From Methanoregula sp. UBA64 (GTDB lineage Archaea > Halobacteriota > Methanomicrobia > Methanomicrobiales > Methanospirillaceae), in NCBI RefSeq assembly GCF_002502735.1, contig NZ_DAQC01000006.1, positions 219,519-283,518 on the forward strand: a stretch of 64,000 nucleotides of DNA. The letters run 5' to 3'. Numbering within the stretch: position 1 is the first letter of the stretch; each line of letters opens with the position of its first letter. The translations under genes and the position numbers were made by a program. The notes beneath the pieces are model-generated. The model was given only the letters and a program-made list of their open reading frames with translations, was not told the DNA's origin and made no database searches. This document shows, in pieces, positions 1 through 7,212 of the stretch.

Positions 1-660
1 TTGATGATTGGCCGCATAAACCAGTGCATAATGGTAGGGATTAGACAGGTCTGACATGAAGTGCAAAGAATACGACAAATTCGTATAACCTGCGGTTAAA
101 TCCCCTCGATTTTTGATATGATCGCGGGCAATATTTGCATAGTTCTCTGCTTGATCCGCAGCTCCGGTAATATAATAATGATTTGCACTGAGTGACCAAC
201 TATCCGGGACCAGCGAATTTCTTGCCATAAGATCGCAGTAATACTGCAGGACTCCCATTTTTTGGCCGGCAACCTTTGCGAGATCATTATGAACGCCATA
301 AGTCTCGCCCGGTGTTCCCCCCCATTGTGGCGATACTACCTGAGTTCTCCCAAGTAAAACCGAAGTTGCTCTAATCATAACCTTTTGCTGCTCATCGCTT
401 GAAAGGTTTGATTGATTAGACCAAATTTCGTTCAATGTTGTAATTAATTCGGTTTTTTCCTGTGGTGCCAGGTTACTTTGCTGAATCCCTGCAATAATCT
501 GATAACGTGTCTCGTTAATATCGGACGGATTGTCAGTTACCAGGTTGGGTTCACCAATTTGAATTACCGAAGTGTTACTTTCTGCATTCACCATCGGTAC
601 CATCGCCATCGCTGCGAGCAGCAGTGCCAGCAGCATGACGCCAATTTTCAATGTTTTCAT
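1..660 (-). CDS. Secreted zinc-dependent phospholipase C / S1-P1 nuclease-like protein, 3' end beyond window
   Basis: The reading frame starts at ATG 660 and stays open for 220 codons to base 1, so the gene is cut by the window edge. A signal peptide covers about residues 1-27 (hydrophobic LLALLLAAMAMVPMV core, then NAES). The mature part shows GVHNDLAK near residue 121 and SLHFMSDLSNPYHY near residue 199. The HxxxD...NPxH pattern resembles the zinc-ligand helices of the zinc-dependent phospholipase C / S1-P1 nuclease fold, so an extracellular hydrolase is inferred; substrate is unknown and the remaining ligands lie outside the window. A Shine-Dalgarno GAGGTAG precedes the start. The long leader contains a conserved hairpin and begins at one of the seven shared promoters. 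Codons 7-24 are almost identical in DNA to the signal-peptide codons of the gene at 4125. Confidence 0.72.
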   Translation of the reverse strand, partial: MKTLKIGVMLLALLLAAMAMVPMVNAESNTSVIQIGEPNLVTDNPSDINETRYQIIAGIQQSNLAPQEKTELITTLNEIWSNQSNLSSDEQQKVMIRATSVLLGRTQVVSPQWGGTPGETYGVHNDLAKVAGQKMGVLQYYCDLMARNSLVPDSWSLSANHYYITGAADQAENYANIARDHIKNRGDLTAGYTNLSYSLHFMSDLSNPYHYALVYAANHQ

Positions 661-802
661 GTTTTCTACCTCTGCACTTTTTTGCTTCGCCCGGAGGTAC
701 GGGAAAATCTTCACAGGATCTGGAGGAAAAAGTCCCCTGCCTTCAGGCAGACACGGGTTCATTTTGTTTTGTAAGACTGGTGTGAACCCGGACCTTCTTT
801 TT

Positions 803-823
803 GGGACAACCCCCCGGCTGTCC
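803..823 (-). promoter_or_regulatory. Conserved leader hairpin (copy 1 of 3)
   Basis: On the minus strand this reads GGACAGCCGGGGGGTTGTCC. GGACA pairs with TGTCC around a G-rich loop. Matching elements lie at 3974-3993 and 7213-7232, each about 25-30 bases after the same TATA module. The copy at 3974 has GGGCA in the 5' arm, which still pairs through a G-U. A structured 5' leader element is inferred. Confidence 0.5.
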
Positions 824-848
824 ACGTTTGTGCGGGTTCGCGATGACA

Positions 849-878
849 GATATAAGGATTCTAATCCGTATGTCTACC
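849..878 (-). promoter_or_regulatory. Shared 30-bp promoter module, copy 1
   Basis: The pattern is GGTAGA-N8-TTAGAA-N3-TTATATC with exact spacing; the last block is the TATA box. It drives the secreted protein gene that starts at 660, giving a leader of about 165 bases. Between module and gene I see the hairpin at 803-823 but no other gene. Confidence 0.65.
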
Positions 879-1033
879 GGTTTTTCGGAATCGGCAGAAG
901 GTTGGGCGGAAAATGTTGGGGGCGGTTTGCAGGATGCCGTTTCCGGCTGGATCAATTCAAAAGACGGGAATAGCGAATAACGGTCAGGTTATCCGGGAAT
1001 AACAAATCCGGAAATGTTTCATTGAAAACAGGC

Positions 1034-1177
1034 TTAATCGCCAGAATTCCAGATCGATTTTACTATCTTCACAAAATACCGGAGGGCAACTGATCCAAGG
1101 AATACATAGAAGACCAGGAGTCCTGCCAGTGCAGCGAGGATGAACACAGTCGTAAGGATCAGGGACATATCTTCCAT
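1034..1177 (-). CDS. Small membrane protein, 47 aa
   Basis: ATG at 1177 follows a GCAGGTAA Shine-Dalgarno; the frame ends at TAA 1034. The 47-residue product begins MEDMSLILTTVF and has one hydrophobic helix at about residues 5-30, then a basic, amphipathic tail (RYFVKIVKSIWNSGD). It lies 43 bases after the gene at 1221-1514 on the same strand, so the two probably share the promoter at 1580-1609. I do not recognise a family. A small membrane subunit or modulator is possible. Only its context, ribosome site and clean hydrophobic pattern support it, so it could still be a chance frame. Confidence 0.5.
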   Translation of the reverse strand: MEDMSLILTTVFILAALAGLLVFYVFLGSVALRYFVKIVKSIWNSGD

Positions 1178-1220
1178 GAAATTACCTGCCGATGGGAACT
1201 ATCTGGCAAGAGAATACCCA

Positions 1221-1514
1221 TTATTCCTCCCGGGCCCGGTCGTCTTTACTACAGGCCCGCTCCTTTTCCATGAGGTACAGCAGCCATGCCGAATATATCC
1301 CGGTTCCGACAACTGCGGCCGCCATAACGAACCAGATGATCCCGACCCCGCAGTCATCGCCCAAGAGAAAGATCAGCATACACCTGCGGAAAGCCCCGAG
1401 ATAAATCAGGATCAGGCAGGATATGCTGAGGATAAACGTGCACCCGTAGGCGGCTATCTCAAGGTCCCGCCAGGTGATTTCCGGGGTTTTGGAAGGTATG
1501 GGCACGGTCACCAC
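1221..1514 (-). CDS. Small two-helix membrane protein
   Basis: This 97-residue product starts at a GTG; either GTG 1514, 1511 or 1505 is possible, because the purine-rich ATGAGGTGG lies directly upstream and favours the later start. It has two or three hydrophobic helices (about residues 22-38, 42-55 and 58-82) and a charged C-terminus (MEKERACSKDDRAREE). A copy of the shared promoter lies about 65 bases upstream, and its leader holds GGACAGACCGGGG, a partial match to the conserved leader hairpin. It appears to be the first gene of a two-gene unit with the 47-residue protein. No family was recognised. The promoter link makes it one of a set of co-regulated small membrane or secreted proteins. 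Confidence 0.55.
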   Translation of the reverse strand: MVTVPIPSKTPEITWRDLEIAAYGCTFILSISCLILIYLGAFRRCMLIFLLGDDCGVGIIWFVMAAAVVGTGIYSAWLLYLMEKERACSKDDRAREE

Positions 1515-1579
1515 CTCATGGTTTTTTTTATGGGGATTCGTTCCCCGGTCTGTCCGTGCGTGTGCGATTCGTGATGGCA

Positions 1580-1609
1580 GATAAAACGGTTCTGACCTGT
1601 ACCTCTACC
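1580..1609 (-). promoter_or_regulatory. Shared 30-bp promoter module, copy 2
   Basis: It reads GGTAGA-N8-TCAGAA-N3-TTTTATC on the minus strand, with the same spacing as the other copies but one change in the middle block and a weaker TATA. It serves the small membrane proteins at 1221-1514 and 1034-1177. Confidence 0.55.
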
Positions 1610-1735
1610 GATCGGATCGGCAAACGATTAGGCCGGGAAATGTTGAGGCGACAGCTCGCGTCTTAAAAATCCCGCCGGGTTCCGGTGGCCCCCAGAACCT
1701 CACGCAAATATACTTCGTTCTCATATATTTCTCCC

Positions 1736-2383
1736 GTGAAGATCTACATCGACGAATCGGGAGACCTCGGGTTTACCGATCGTTCGTCGCCATACTTTGT
1801 CATCGCAGCTCTCATCGTCCACGACCCGCTCGCGATCCACCGCTGCTTTGCAAAAATCCGGAGAAACAAACTGAAGAAAAAATACAAGGAACTTCCAGAA
1901 TTCAAATTCAACAATTCCAGCCCGGAGATCAAGAGACGCATCCTTGGCTGTATTGCATCTGCCAACGCGGACATTGCATATTGTGTGCTCAGAAAAGAAC
2001 AGGTCTATCCCCACCTGAGGCTGAATCACCTGATTATCTATAACTACCTGACCGGGTCCCTCATCTCCCATATCGTCCAGCGGTACCATGATAGTGGCCC
2101 GGTTGATATCACCGTGGATAAATCTCTCAACGGGATCCAAAGGGAGGCCTTTGACCAGTATCTCATCTACAAAACGTTTGAAAAGAACCCGGCAGGCAAT
2201 CCTGCAGAAATTCCTATCGGGATCGAACACGCTGATTCAAAGAATGAACCCTGTATTCAGGCTGCCGATTTCATAGCTGGCGCACTGCATTATTATTACC
2301 GTACTAATGACGATACGTTTTCCGGAATTATCGGCGAAAAAGTCACGCTGGCATTTGATTATTTCAACGGGCCGCAGAAATGA
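1736..2383 (+). CDS. DUF3800 family protein
   Basis: I place the start at GTG 1736, which yields the usual DUF3800 beginning, (M)KIYIDESGDLGF; a TATA-like AAATATAC about 25 bases upstream suggests a leaderless mRNA. The product is 215 residues. The D-E-S-G motif at residues 6-9 and the C-terminal QAADFIAGAL stretch near residue 179 are typical of DUF3800, a small family with an RNase H-like or nuclease-like fold that is often found in mobile or defence contexts. The function is not known for this member, though the acidic residues are consistent with metal binding. It is a single gene facing the minus-strand regulator gene at 2564, with which it is convergent. Confidence 0.8.
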   Translation: MKIYIDESGDLGFTDRSSPYFVIAALIVHDPLAIHRCFAKIRRNKLKKKYKELPEFKFNNSSPEIKRRILGCIASANADIAYCVLRKEQVYPHLRLNHLIIYNYLTGSLISHIVQRYHDSGPVDITVDKSLNGIQREAFDQYLIYKTFEKNPAGNPAEIPIGIEHADSKNEPCIQAADFIAGALHYYYRTNDDTFSGIIGEKVTLAFDYFNGPQK

Positions 2384-2563
2384 ACAGTGAACCCTTCCCT
2401 ACTTTGTCCCATCCACCTCAGGGTGGCATCATCCGTTTCGGGAAGGACTTACTCACTGGTCTATACATATGTCACTCAATATTAATAAATTTCCATAAAC
2501 TACCGGTCTTCAACGGTATGAGGATCGGTTCTCCTTTCTGTTGCCTTGATTACATCTCCCGGT

Positions 2564-3355
2564 TCATCCCCGGCCGTCCGCGCTCCCGGGCGATTCCCCG
2601 GCACTCATCCCGGTATACTGCCTGAACACATTCAACCCGGCAGGACACAGGGTATAGCGGACAGCCCTTCCCTTTTTGCTGGTGGAGATGATCCCGTCCC
2701 CTGCCAGCCTTTTTGTGTGCCACGTGATCGACGGGCCGGCAATCCCCACGATCCCGGCGATGTCCTTGCGTGAAACCTCGGGGGAGGCGGCAAGGATCTC
2801 AAGGATCTTCCGTGTAGTCGGGTTCTGCAGGTGGAAAAAGACCCTCTTTTCAAGCGTATTGTACCGGCCGTTGTTCTCGAAATACCGTAACGACCTCCCG
2901 CTCCCAAAGGATACGATTCTCCTTTTTGCTTCTAAGATCAGCAGGTGGTACTTCAGGGTGCCTTCCTTAATCCCGGTCAGCCGTTCAAGGGTTACAAACC
3001 TCACGCCCGGGTTTGCCGCAATGGATGCAAAGATCTCCCGGCGGTTCTGGTTCCACAGGACCGCGTTCTTCTCGACCTTCCGGTATCCGAGGGCCAAAAG
3101 CAGCTTTAAAGAAAAGAAGAGCTCGACCGGGTAGACAAGCACCGGGCAAAACGACAGCGCCAGGGCAATGAGCATCTCCCGCAGGTCAAGGTCAAAGAAC
3201 GATATCGGTTTAGTGTCCAGGGGCGGGCCGTCTGTCGCGCCGGCTTTCGCCGGGGCCACGCTGTACCCGCCATAATCCGCGGTAACCGCCGGTATGCACG
3301 CTGCCAGTAAAAGGAAAAAAATGAGGGCAGCAGCCCTCACCGGGCGGGGTCTCAT
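2564..3355 (-). CDS. Membrane-anchored winged-helix regulator
   Basis: The 263-residue product has a signal-anchor at about residues 8-26, a short external segment, a second hydrophobic stretch at about residues 58-92, and a cytoplasmic part with two tandem winged-helix units (about residues 105-170 and 175-245). The pattern LERLTGIKEGTLKYHLLILE and the second VSRKDIAGIVGIAGPSITWH both read as helix-turn-helix cores. Membrane-tethered ArsR-like regulators of this layout are common in Methanomicrobia. It sits 46 bases after the secreted protein gene at 3402 and is probably co-transcribed from the module at 3879-3908. I infer that the external partner could be sensed and that this protein could control the repeated promoter modules around it, but the sequence does not prove that. 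Confidence 0.75.
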   Translation of the reverse strand: MRPRPVRAAALIFFLLLAACIPAVTADYGGYSVAPAKAGATDGPPLDTKPISFFDLDLREMLIALALSFCPVLVYPVELFFSLKLLLALGYRKVEKNAVLWNQNRREIFASIAANPGVRFVTLERLTGIKEGTLKYHLLILEAKRRIVSFGSGRSLRYFENNGRYNTLEKRVFFHLQNPTTRKILEILAASPEVSRKDIAGIVGIAGPSITWHTKRLAGDGIISTSKKGRAVRYTLCPAGLNVFRQYTGMSAGESPGSADGRG

Positions 3356-3401
3356 TGGTGAATGGTTCTCTATGATGGGATATCAGATTTATGGTTCGAT
3401 T

Positions 3402-3848
3402 TTAATATGGGGTAAAATTATAACTCTGCGTCCCAAGGACCGTCATCCCGTACACCTTGAACCGCCAGGTTCCGGGTGCAATTCCGCCGCTTCTGCTGAT
3501 CGTAATGAAGATCCTCCCGTCCGTTGCGCCGTCATCCGCATCGTAATACGGCCCGAGCGTCCCGTCCGGGGCAATAACCGTAAGCGCGAGGGAATCAGGG
3601 ACATATCCCCAGTTGAGGTCAACGGTAAGGGAGGACTTTCCCGAAGGGACACTTGCTGTATGCCAGTCGGTCTCCCCCTGCGAGATAGTTCCAACGGTCA
3701 TGGGCGACATGATCGCAGGCATATGCAGACTTCCGGCCGGGCTCACGGTATAGCCGGCACTTCTGTTGTCGGTACCCTGTGCAGAAACTCCCGATATGAG
3801 CACGATGGCGCAGACCAGGATTGCGAGGCTCGTTACGGATACTTTCAT
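3402..3848 (-). CDS. Secreted beta-sandwich (PPC-like) protein
   Basis: This 148-residue protein has a signal peptide of about 23 residues (hydrophobic LAILVCAIVLISGV, cut after VSA). The mature part has the pattern of a pre-peptidase C-terminal-like beta sandwich: GETDWHTASVPSGKSSLTVDL, an acidic YYDADDGATDGR segment that could bind calcium, and GTWRFKVYG. PPC-like domains usually act as accessory or sensing domains of secreted proteins. It is the first gene of a unit with the membrane winged-helix regulator and lies about 30 bases below a copy of the shared promoter, so its mRNA has a very short leader. A role as the outer sensor of the regulator is inferred from gene order only. Confidence 0.7.
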   Translation of the reverse strand: MKVSVTSLAILVCAIVLISGVSAQGTDNRSAGYTVSPAGSLHMPAIMSPMTVGTISQGETDWHTASVPSGKSSLTVDLNWGYVPDSLALTVIAPDGTLGPYYDADDGATDGRIFITISRSGGIAPGTWRFKVYGMTVLGTQSYNFTPY

Positions 3849-3878
3849 AGTAACCGGTGAGCGGGTTTTGGAATCCGG

Positions 3879-3908
3879 CTCATAACGTTTCTAACGCAAT
3901 CGTCTACC
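3879..3908 (-). promoter_or_regulatory. Shared 30-bp promoter module, copy 3
   Basis: It reads GGTAGA-N8-TTAGAA-N3-TTATGAG on the minus strand. It is divergent from copy 4, with only 12 bases between the two GGTAGA blocks, so one bound factor could act on both sides. It serves the genes at 3402-3848 and 2564-3355. Confidence 0.6.
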
Positions 3909-3920
3909 GATCAGGGATCC

Positions 3921-3950
3921 GGTAGACACGGGAGTTAGAATCGTTATATC
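3921..3950 (+). promoter_or_regulatory. Shared 30-bp promoter module, copy 4
   Basis: It reads GGTAGA-N8-TTAGAA-N3-TTATATC. It lies back to back with copy 3 and upstream of a leader of about 150 bases for the secreted protein gene at 4125. Confidence 0.65.
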
Positions 3951-3973
3951 TCCCGAACCTGAGTTTTCCCGCG

Positions 3974-4029
3974 GGGCAGCCGGGGGTTGTCCCAAAAAAA
4001 CCCGGGTTCTGCAAGACGACGAATTTTGC
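3974..4029 (+). promoter_or_regulatory. Structured leader with conserved hairpin (copy 2 of 3)
   Basis: A hairpin with arms GGGCA and TGTCC at 3974-3993 is followed by a second one at 4011-4029, GCAAGACGACGAATTTTGC, and then by CGGGCCCGGG. The leader at 7213-7273 has the same order: hairpin, a stem enclosing GACGAA, then CGGGCCCGG. The shared order suggests a structured 5' RNA rather than chance. Confidence 0.45.
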
Positions 4030-4124
4030 CGGGCCCGGGCCCGCCCGACGGCATGAGAACAGTATCGTAAACTATTGTGACCTGTCCTTCGAGCGGAGCG
4101 TATGTAAAAAAAATGGAGGAAAAA

Positions 4125-4904
4125 ATGAAACATGTGAACTACGGCGTCATCCTGCTGGCACTGCTGCTCGCAGCGATGGCGATGATACCGATGGTGAGCG
4201 CCGCAGGAGAAAATTACGGCACTACCCAGCAGACTGTAATTACCACCGTTCAACATTCCATTGAAACAAATTCCAGCACGCCCCAGATGAATCAATCGGA
4301 ATTTAGAACATATATCCAGAAAATGAGCCAAAAATATGGTTCTGATAAGGTCAAAGCGTTAACCACTCTCACCGGAGAACCCGACACACTTTCCCCACAG
4401 TTATCGTACGTTGGCGTTTGGACTGATCATCTCACAACTCCAAGTGGTGGAAATTCTGATTGTGCCTTAATGCTGTATAAATTCAATCAGGCAGATCCAA
4501 GTGGAAAGGACCACTATTATTACTGGCAATGGACATCAGCTCAGCCCAATTCTGGAGTGGTTTTAACTGACTTCTGGAACAAAGTTCAGCTGACAAATGG
4601 AAACTCCCGTTTGATTACCTATAATCCCGGTTCCACGATCACGGGCAATCAGCAGACAGTAAATGTCGGGATATCTACAGGATATTCCGGAATTAACTTT
4701 AATATCGGGGGAGCCTTTGTTCTCCATCAAGATACTGTCAAGCCCAAAGCCGGAGACTGTCAGGTTGGGTACGGTGGAAAATACGCGGTTGAATGGAGTG
4801 GGATATATGGAAACCCCCAGGAAATTCATGGTGCGATGCACATGGATATTCCCTCGGGGCAATCCCTTACGTCAACATGGACTAATTCATTGACCGCAGT
4901 ATGA
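4125..4904 (+). CDS. Secreted protein of unknown function
   Basis: ATG 4125 follows a GGAGGA Shine-Dalgarno, and the product has 259 residues. The signal peptide (about residues 1-27) matches that of the gene ending at 660 almost base for base. The mature protein is rich in aromatic, Asn and Gly residues and has four Cys-poor beta-rich segments such as HYYYWQWTSAQPNSG and GKYAVEWSGIYGNPQEIHG. I could not assign a family; a beta-sheet extracellular domain is likely. It sits behind promoter copy 4 and the structured leader. Sharing of promoter, leader and signal peptide with an unrelated mature protein suggests that the 5' module has been reused for different cargo. Confidence 0.65.
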   Translation: MKHVNYGVILLALLLAAMAMIPMVSAAGENYGTTQQTVITTVQHSIETNSSTPQMNQSEFRTYIQKMSQKYGSDKVKALTTLTGEPDTLSPQLSYVGVWTDHLTTPSGGNSDCALMLYKFNQADPSGKDHYYYWQWTSAQPNSGVVLTDFWNKVQLTNGNSRLITYNPGSTITGNQQTVNVGISTGYSGINFNIGGAFVLHQDTVKPKAGDCQVGYGGKYAVEWSGIYGNPQEIHGAMHMDIPSGQSLTSTWTNSLTAV

Positions 4905-5064
4905 TCGAAACGTATCTCCACAAGAAAGATACCTAAAATCTTCCCTTTTTTTTTAATATATCCCGTAACAAAAATCTGCATAAGTACTCTATTTTAGGCG
5001 TGAATCTCAACAGGTGCCTCGTGGCTCGTCACTCGCCGATCACCCCGGTTTTCCCGGAGAATCC

Positions 5065-5094
5065 GGTAGATGCTCGCGCTAGAATTGTTATAGG
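5065..5094 (+). promoter_or_regulatory. Shared 30-bp promoter module, copy 5
   Basis: It reads GGTAGA-N8-CTAGAA-N3-TTATAGG and lies about 45 bases above the GTG start at 5140. There is no leader hairpin here. Confidence 0.6.
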
Positions 5095-5139
5095 GACCTA
5101 GACTACAATCTCACCGATGGACTTCGCAGGAGTCCTCAG

Positions 5140-5598
5140 GTGGGTTATTTTGCTATGGAACGGAAAATCGGCTTGCTCGTATTATTGGTTATGGGAATTA
5201 TTGTGAGTGTAATCGGGTTTGCCCTTGCCCAATTTCTCCCGACACTTATCATCATTGTTCTTATCGTTGCAGTGTTTCTCTACTTGGATTACCAGGAATC
5301 GCATAAAGAGGGTCAGAAAGATCTCAAAAAAAAAGCCGCTGCTGCCGTATTCGTGATCGTTACCGCGTATTGCATGATAACCGGCTTGTGGATTTTCTGG
5401 GCGGGAATTACTGCTATTCTCTATGTAGAAACTCTCGCTGACTCGATAATGGAACGATGTGATGCCCGTCACCGGGTCGATCCCGGTACGGGAACAATGC
5501 AGACACCGTCAACGGGAAACACCCTTGAGCCCATCAGGCAATCACTATTCCTTCTTGAGCAGCGGGTGAATGTGCTCGAAAAGGAGAAGGGAAAGTGA
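5140..5598 (+). CDS. Membrane protein with C-terminal coiled coil
   Basis: I use GTG 5140 because CAGGAG lies 7 bases upstream; ATG 5155 is an alternative. The 152-residue product has hydrophobic helices at about residues 9-30, 32-48 and 66-98, a charged loop between the second and third (YQESHKEGQKDLKKKA), and a C-terminal amphipathic heptad segment (LFLLEQRVNVLEKEKGK) likely to form a short coiled coil. No family was recognised. It is probably the first gene of a small unit with the lipoprotein and single-pass protein that follow, all behind promoter copy 5. The function is unknown. Confidence 0.6.
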   Translation: MGYFAMERKIGLLVLLVMGIIVSVIGFALAQFLPTLIIIVLIVAVFLYLDYQESHKEGQKDLKKKAAAAVFVIVTAYCMITGLWIFWAGITAILYVETLADSIMERCDARHRVDPGTGTMQTPSTGNTLEPIRQSLFLLEQRVNVLEKEKGK

Positions 5599-5671
5599 AG
5601 TCAGATCTCCTCTTGTTTTTTGCCATAACCGTAATCGGATCACAGGATAAAGGAGGATGCGTGCTTTGAAA

Positions 5672-6038
5672 ATGGAAAACCCAAAAATTTTTTTTTAAAA
5701 CCGGCGCACTGATTGCCATTTTAATTCTTTTCATAGCCGCTGCCGGCTGTGCATCAGAGAATAAAATCAGCAAAGACGAAGCGATCCGCGTGGCCCTTAC
5801 TGACACCAGGACCATTCAGGCAATTAACAACAGCGCCTATAACGTATCTGAAGTCAGCACTGCAAATCTGGGTGTTGGCACACAAGCCCAGAATGAAGTA
5901 TACTGTGTTTCGATAACCGTTCTGGACGGCAGCAATAAACGGGTAAATGTCTTTGTGACGTACGACGGGAAGGTGGCGCTCGTCGATGTCCCGTATCCTG
6001 CGATAACACCTCCTCATTACCCGGGAAGTACCTCATGA
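5672..6038 (+). CDS. PepSY-like lipoprotein gene with a frame break in a T9 run
   Basis: Translation from ATG 5672 (or TTG 5666, nine bases after AAAGGAGG) gives MENPKIFF and then a stop after the T9 run at 5688-5696. With one T fewer the frame continues as KTGALIAILILFIAAAGC, a textbook lipoprotein signal ending in the lipobox cysteine, and then to the stop at 6036-6038. In the downstream frame there is no ATG, GTG or TTG before the lipobox, so the gene needs either a corrected base count or slippage on the T run. The mature part (ISKDEAIRVAL..., VNVFVTYDGKVALVDV) resembles a single PepSY-type fold. It would be anchored outside the membrane. The next gene starts 40 bases later. Confidence 0.55.
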
Positions 6039-6077
6039 ATAGTGTTGTGGGGGATACCTGCGGCGGGGTGTAGTGCA

Positions 6078-6491
6078 ATGGAACGAAAAAACGTTGGAAT
6101 GAGGGTTCCGTGGTATTTCCTGATAACGATCATCATAGCAGGCATAGTGACAGGAGGGATCTATTTGTTCACGATACAGCCATCGACCTCTCCCAAGATC
6201 TCCGTGACGGGAACGGTAAATATCACCGGTGGGGGTCATTACACCCTGATCTCGGATAACGGTACAGTATATTATCCCCTGAATCCTGAAGTGATCCATT
6301 TTCCCCCGGGGACAAGTGTCTACTGGGAAGCAGTCCCTGCCGATTCAGCAAATCTTTCTTCTGGCATTCCTGTCGAGATCCTGGTGATAACAGAATATGT
6401 TCCACCTTTAGACACAGTACGGGTTAATTTCACAATAAACGGCGAGTCTGCACCGGTTCCGCCAATTGCCACAACTCCACCCCGCGTTTGA
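6078..6491 (+). CDS. Single-pass membrane protein with external domain
   Basis: ATG 6078 lies 7 bases after GGGGTG, giving 137 residues. A membrane anchor covers about residues 10-30 (VPWYFLITIIIAGIVTGGIYLF). The remainder is an external beta-rich domain (ISVTGTVNITGGGHYTLISD..., VRVNFTINGESAPVPP) with a proline-rich end. I do not recognise a family. It lies 40 bases after the lipoprotein frame and probably belongs to the same transcript. A longer start at 6042 is possible but has no ribosome site. Its stop codon is part of a sequence (GTTTGATCAGCATTGT) that recurs at 7093 before promoter copy 7. Confidence 0.55.
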   Translation: MERKNVGMRVPWYFLITIIIAGIVTGGIYLFTIQPSTSPKISVTGTVNITGGGHYTLISDNGTVYYPLNPEVIHFPPGTSVYWEAVPADSANLSSGIPVEILVITEYVPPLDTVRVNFTINGESAPVPPIATTPPRV

Positions 6492-6546
6492 TCAGCATTG
6501 TGCAACAAATTGACAAATCCTCGTTTTTCCAACGCATCCCTTTTTT

Positions 6547-6576
6547 GGTAGACTGCCGCGCTAGAACCGTTAAATC
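6547..6576 (+). promoter_or_regulatory. Shared 30-bp promoter module, copy 6
   Basis: It reads GGTAGA-N8-CTAGAA-N3-TTAAATC. About 45 bases upstream of it are also shared with copy 7 (GATCAGCATTGTRCAACRAA, then GACAA and GTTTTTCC), so this region was duplicated as a block. Confidence 0.6.
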
Positions 6577-6625
6577 CCCGGTAAAGAAATCTTCCTGCGT
6601 GATGAACCGGGGGTTGTAACAGGAT

Positions 6626-7072
6626 ATGTCGGCAAAAACCCAAAATTCCTTTAATTTTTTCCGGACGATCGCGATATCCACGATCATTATCCTTCTCTGG
6701 GTTGTCCCGTTTTTAATCCTCTTGTGGCAGGCAGGAACGCCCGGCAGCCAGCTCTGGGGTTTGATCTCCCTTATTGCGCTTCCGGCCACCATCGCATCCC
6801 CCCTGGTATATGGCTGGTTGTCCCGTGATTCAACCGGCGCAATACTTATCGGGACATTACCGTTCCTCATTATAACCGGCCTGGTAATCATTACCGGTAA
6901 CGGCCCTGGAGGCTCCCAATACCTGGCCTACAGGATTGCGTATATCGCATCACTGATTCTGGCTGGCGGACTGGAAGGTTTTTTTGCAGCAAAGAAAACG
7001 ACAGGACATTTAGTGATCGCCCTGCTCCTTGCAGTACTCTGGGCGGGGATATTTTTCAGCGGAATTCACTGA
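6626..7072 (+). CDS. Four-helix membrane protein of unknown function
   Basis: ATG 6626 follows CAGGAT; the product has 148 residues. Hydrophobic helices lie at about residues 15-34, 43-65, 72-92 and 99-145 (the last may be two). There are no conserved catalytic residues that I can see. It lies below promoter copy 6, whose short leader keeps only the loop part of the conserved hairpin (CCGGGGGTTGT at 6607-6617). The N-terminus (MSAKTQNSFNFFRTIA) resembles in style the start of the lipoprotein gene at 5672. The function is unknown. It belongs to the set of small envelope genes under the shared promoter. Confidence 0.6.
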   Translation: MSAKTQNSFNFFRTIAISTIIILLWVVPFLILLWQAGTPGSQLWGLISLIALPATIASPLVYGWLSRDSTGAILIGTLPFLIITGLVIITGNGPGGSQYLAYRIAYIASLILAGGLEGFFAAKKTTGHLVIALLLAVLWAGIFFSGIH

Positions 7073-7157
7073 TTTTTTTAATCCCTCTTACCGGTTTGAT
7101 CAGCATTGTACAACGAATGGACAATATCCTGTTTTTCCCCCCGATACGTCCCGCTTT

Positions 7158-7187
7158 GGTAGATCCTTGCGTTAGAACGGATATATA
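7158..7187 (+). promoter_or_regulatory. Shared 30-bp promoter module, copy 7
   Basis: It reads GGTAGA-N8-TTAGAA-N3-ATATATA. No gene follows closely. The first plausible start is at 7399, so this promoter either gives a leader of about 190 bases or makes a separate RNA. Confidence 0.55.
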
Positions 7188-7212
7188 TCGCCTGGGAAAA
7201 CCCCTCCTTCGT

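Noticed and set aside
2380..2625. 81-codon frame directly after the DUF3800 gene
   Set aside because: It starts in the DUF3800 stop by chance overlap, has no domain, and runs into the 3' end of the convergent regulator gene.
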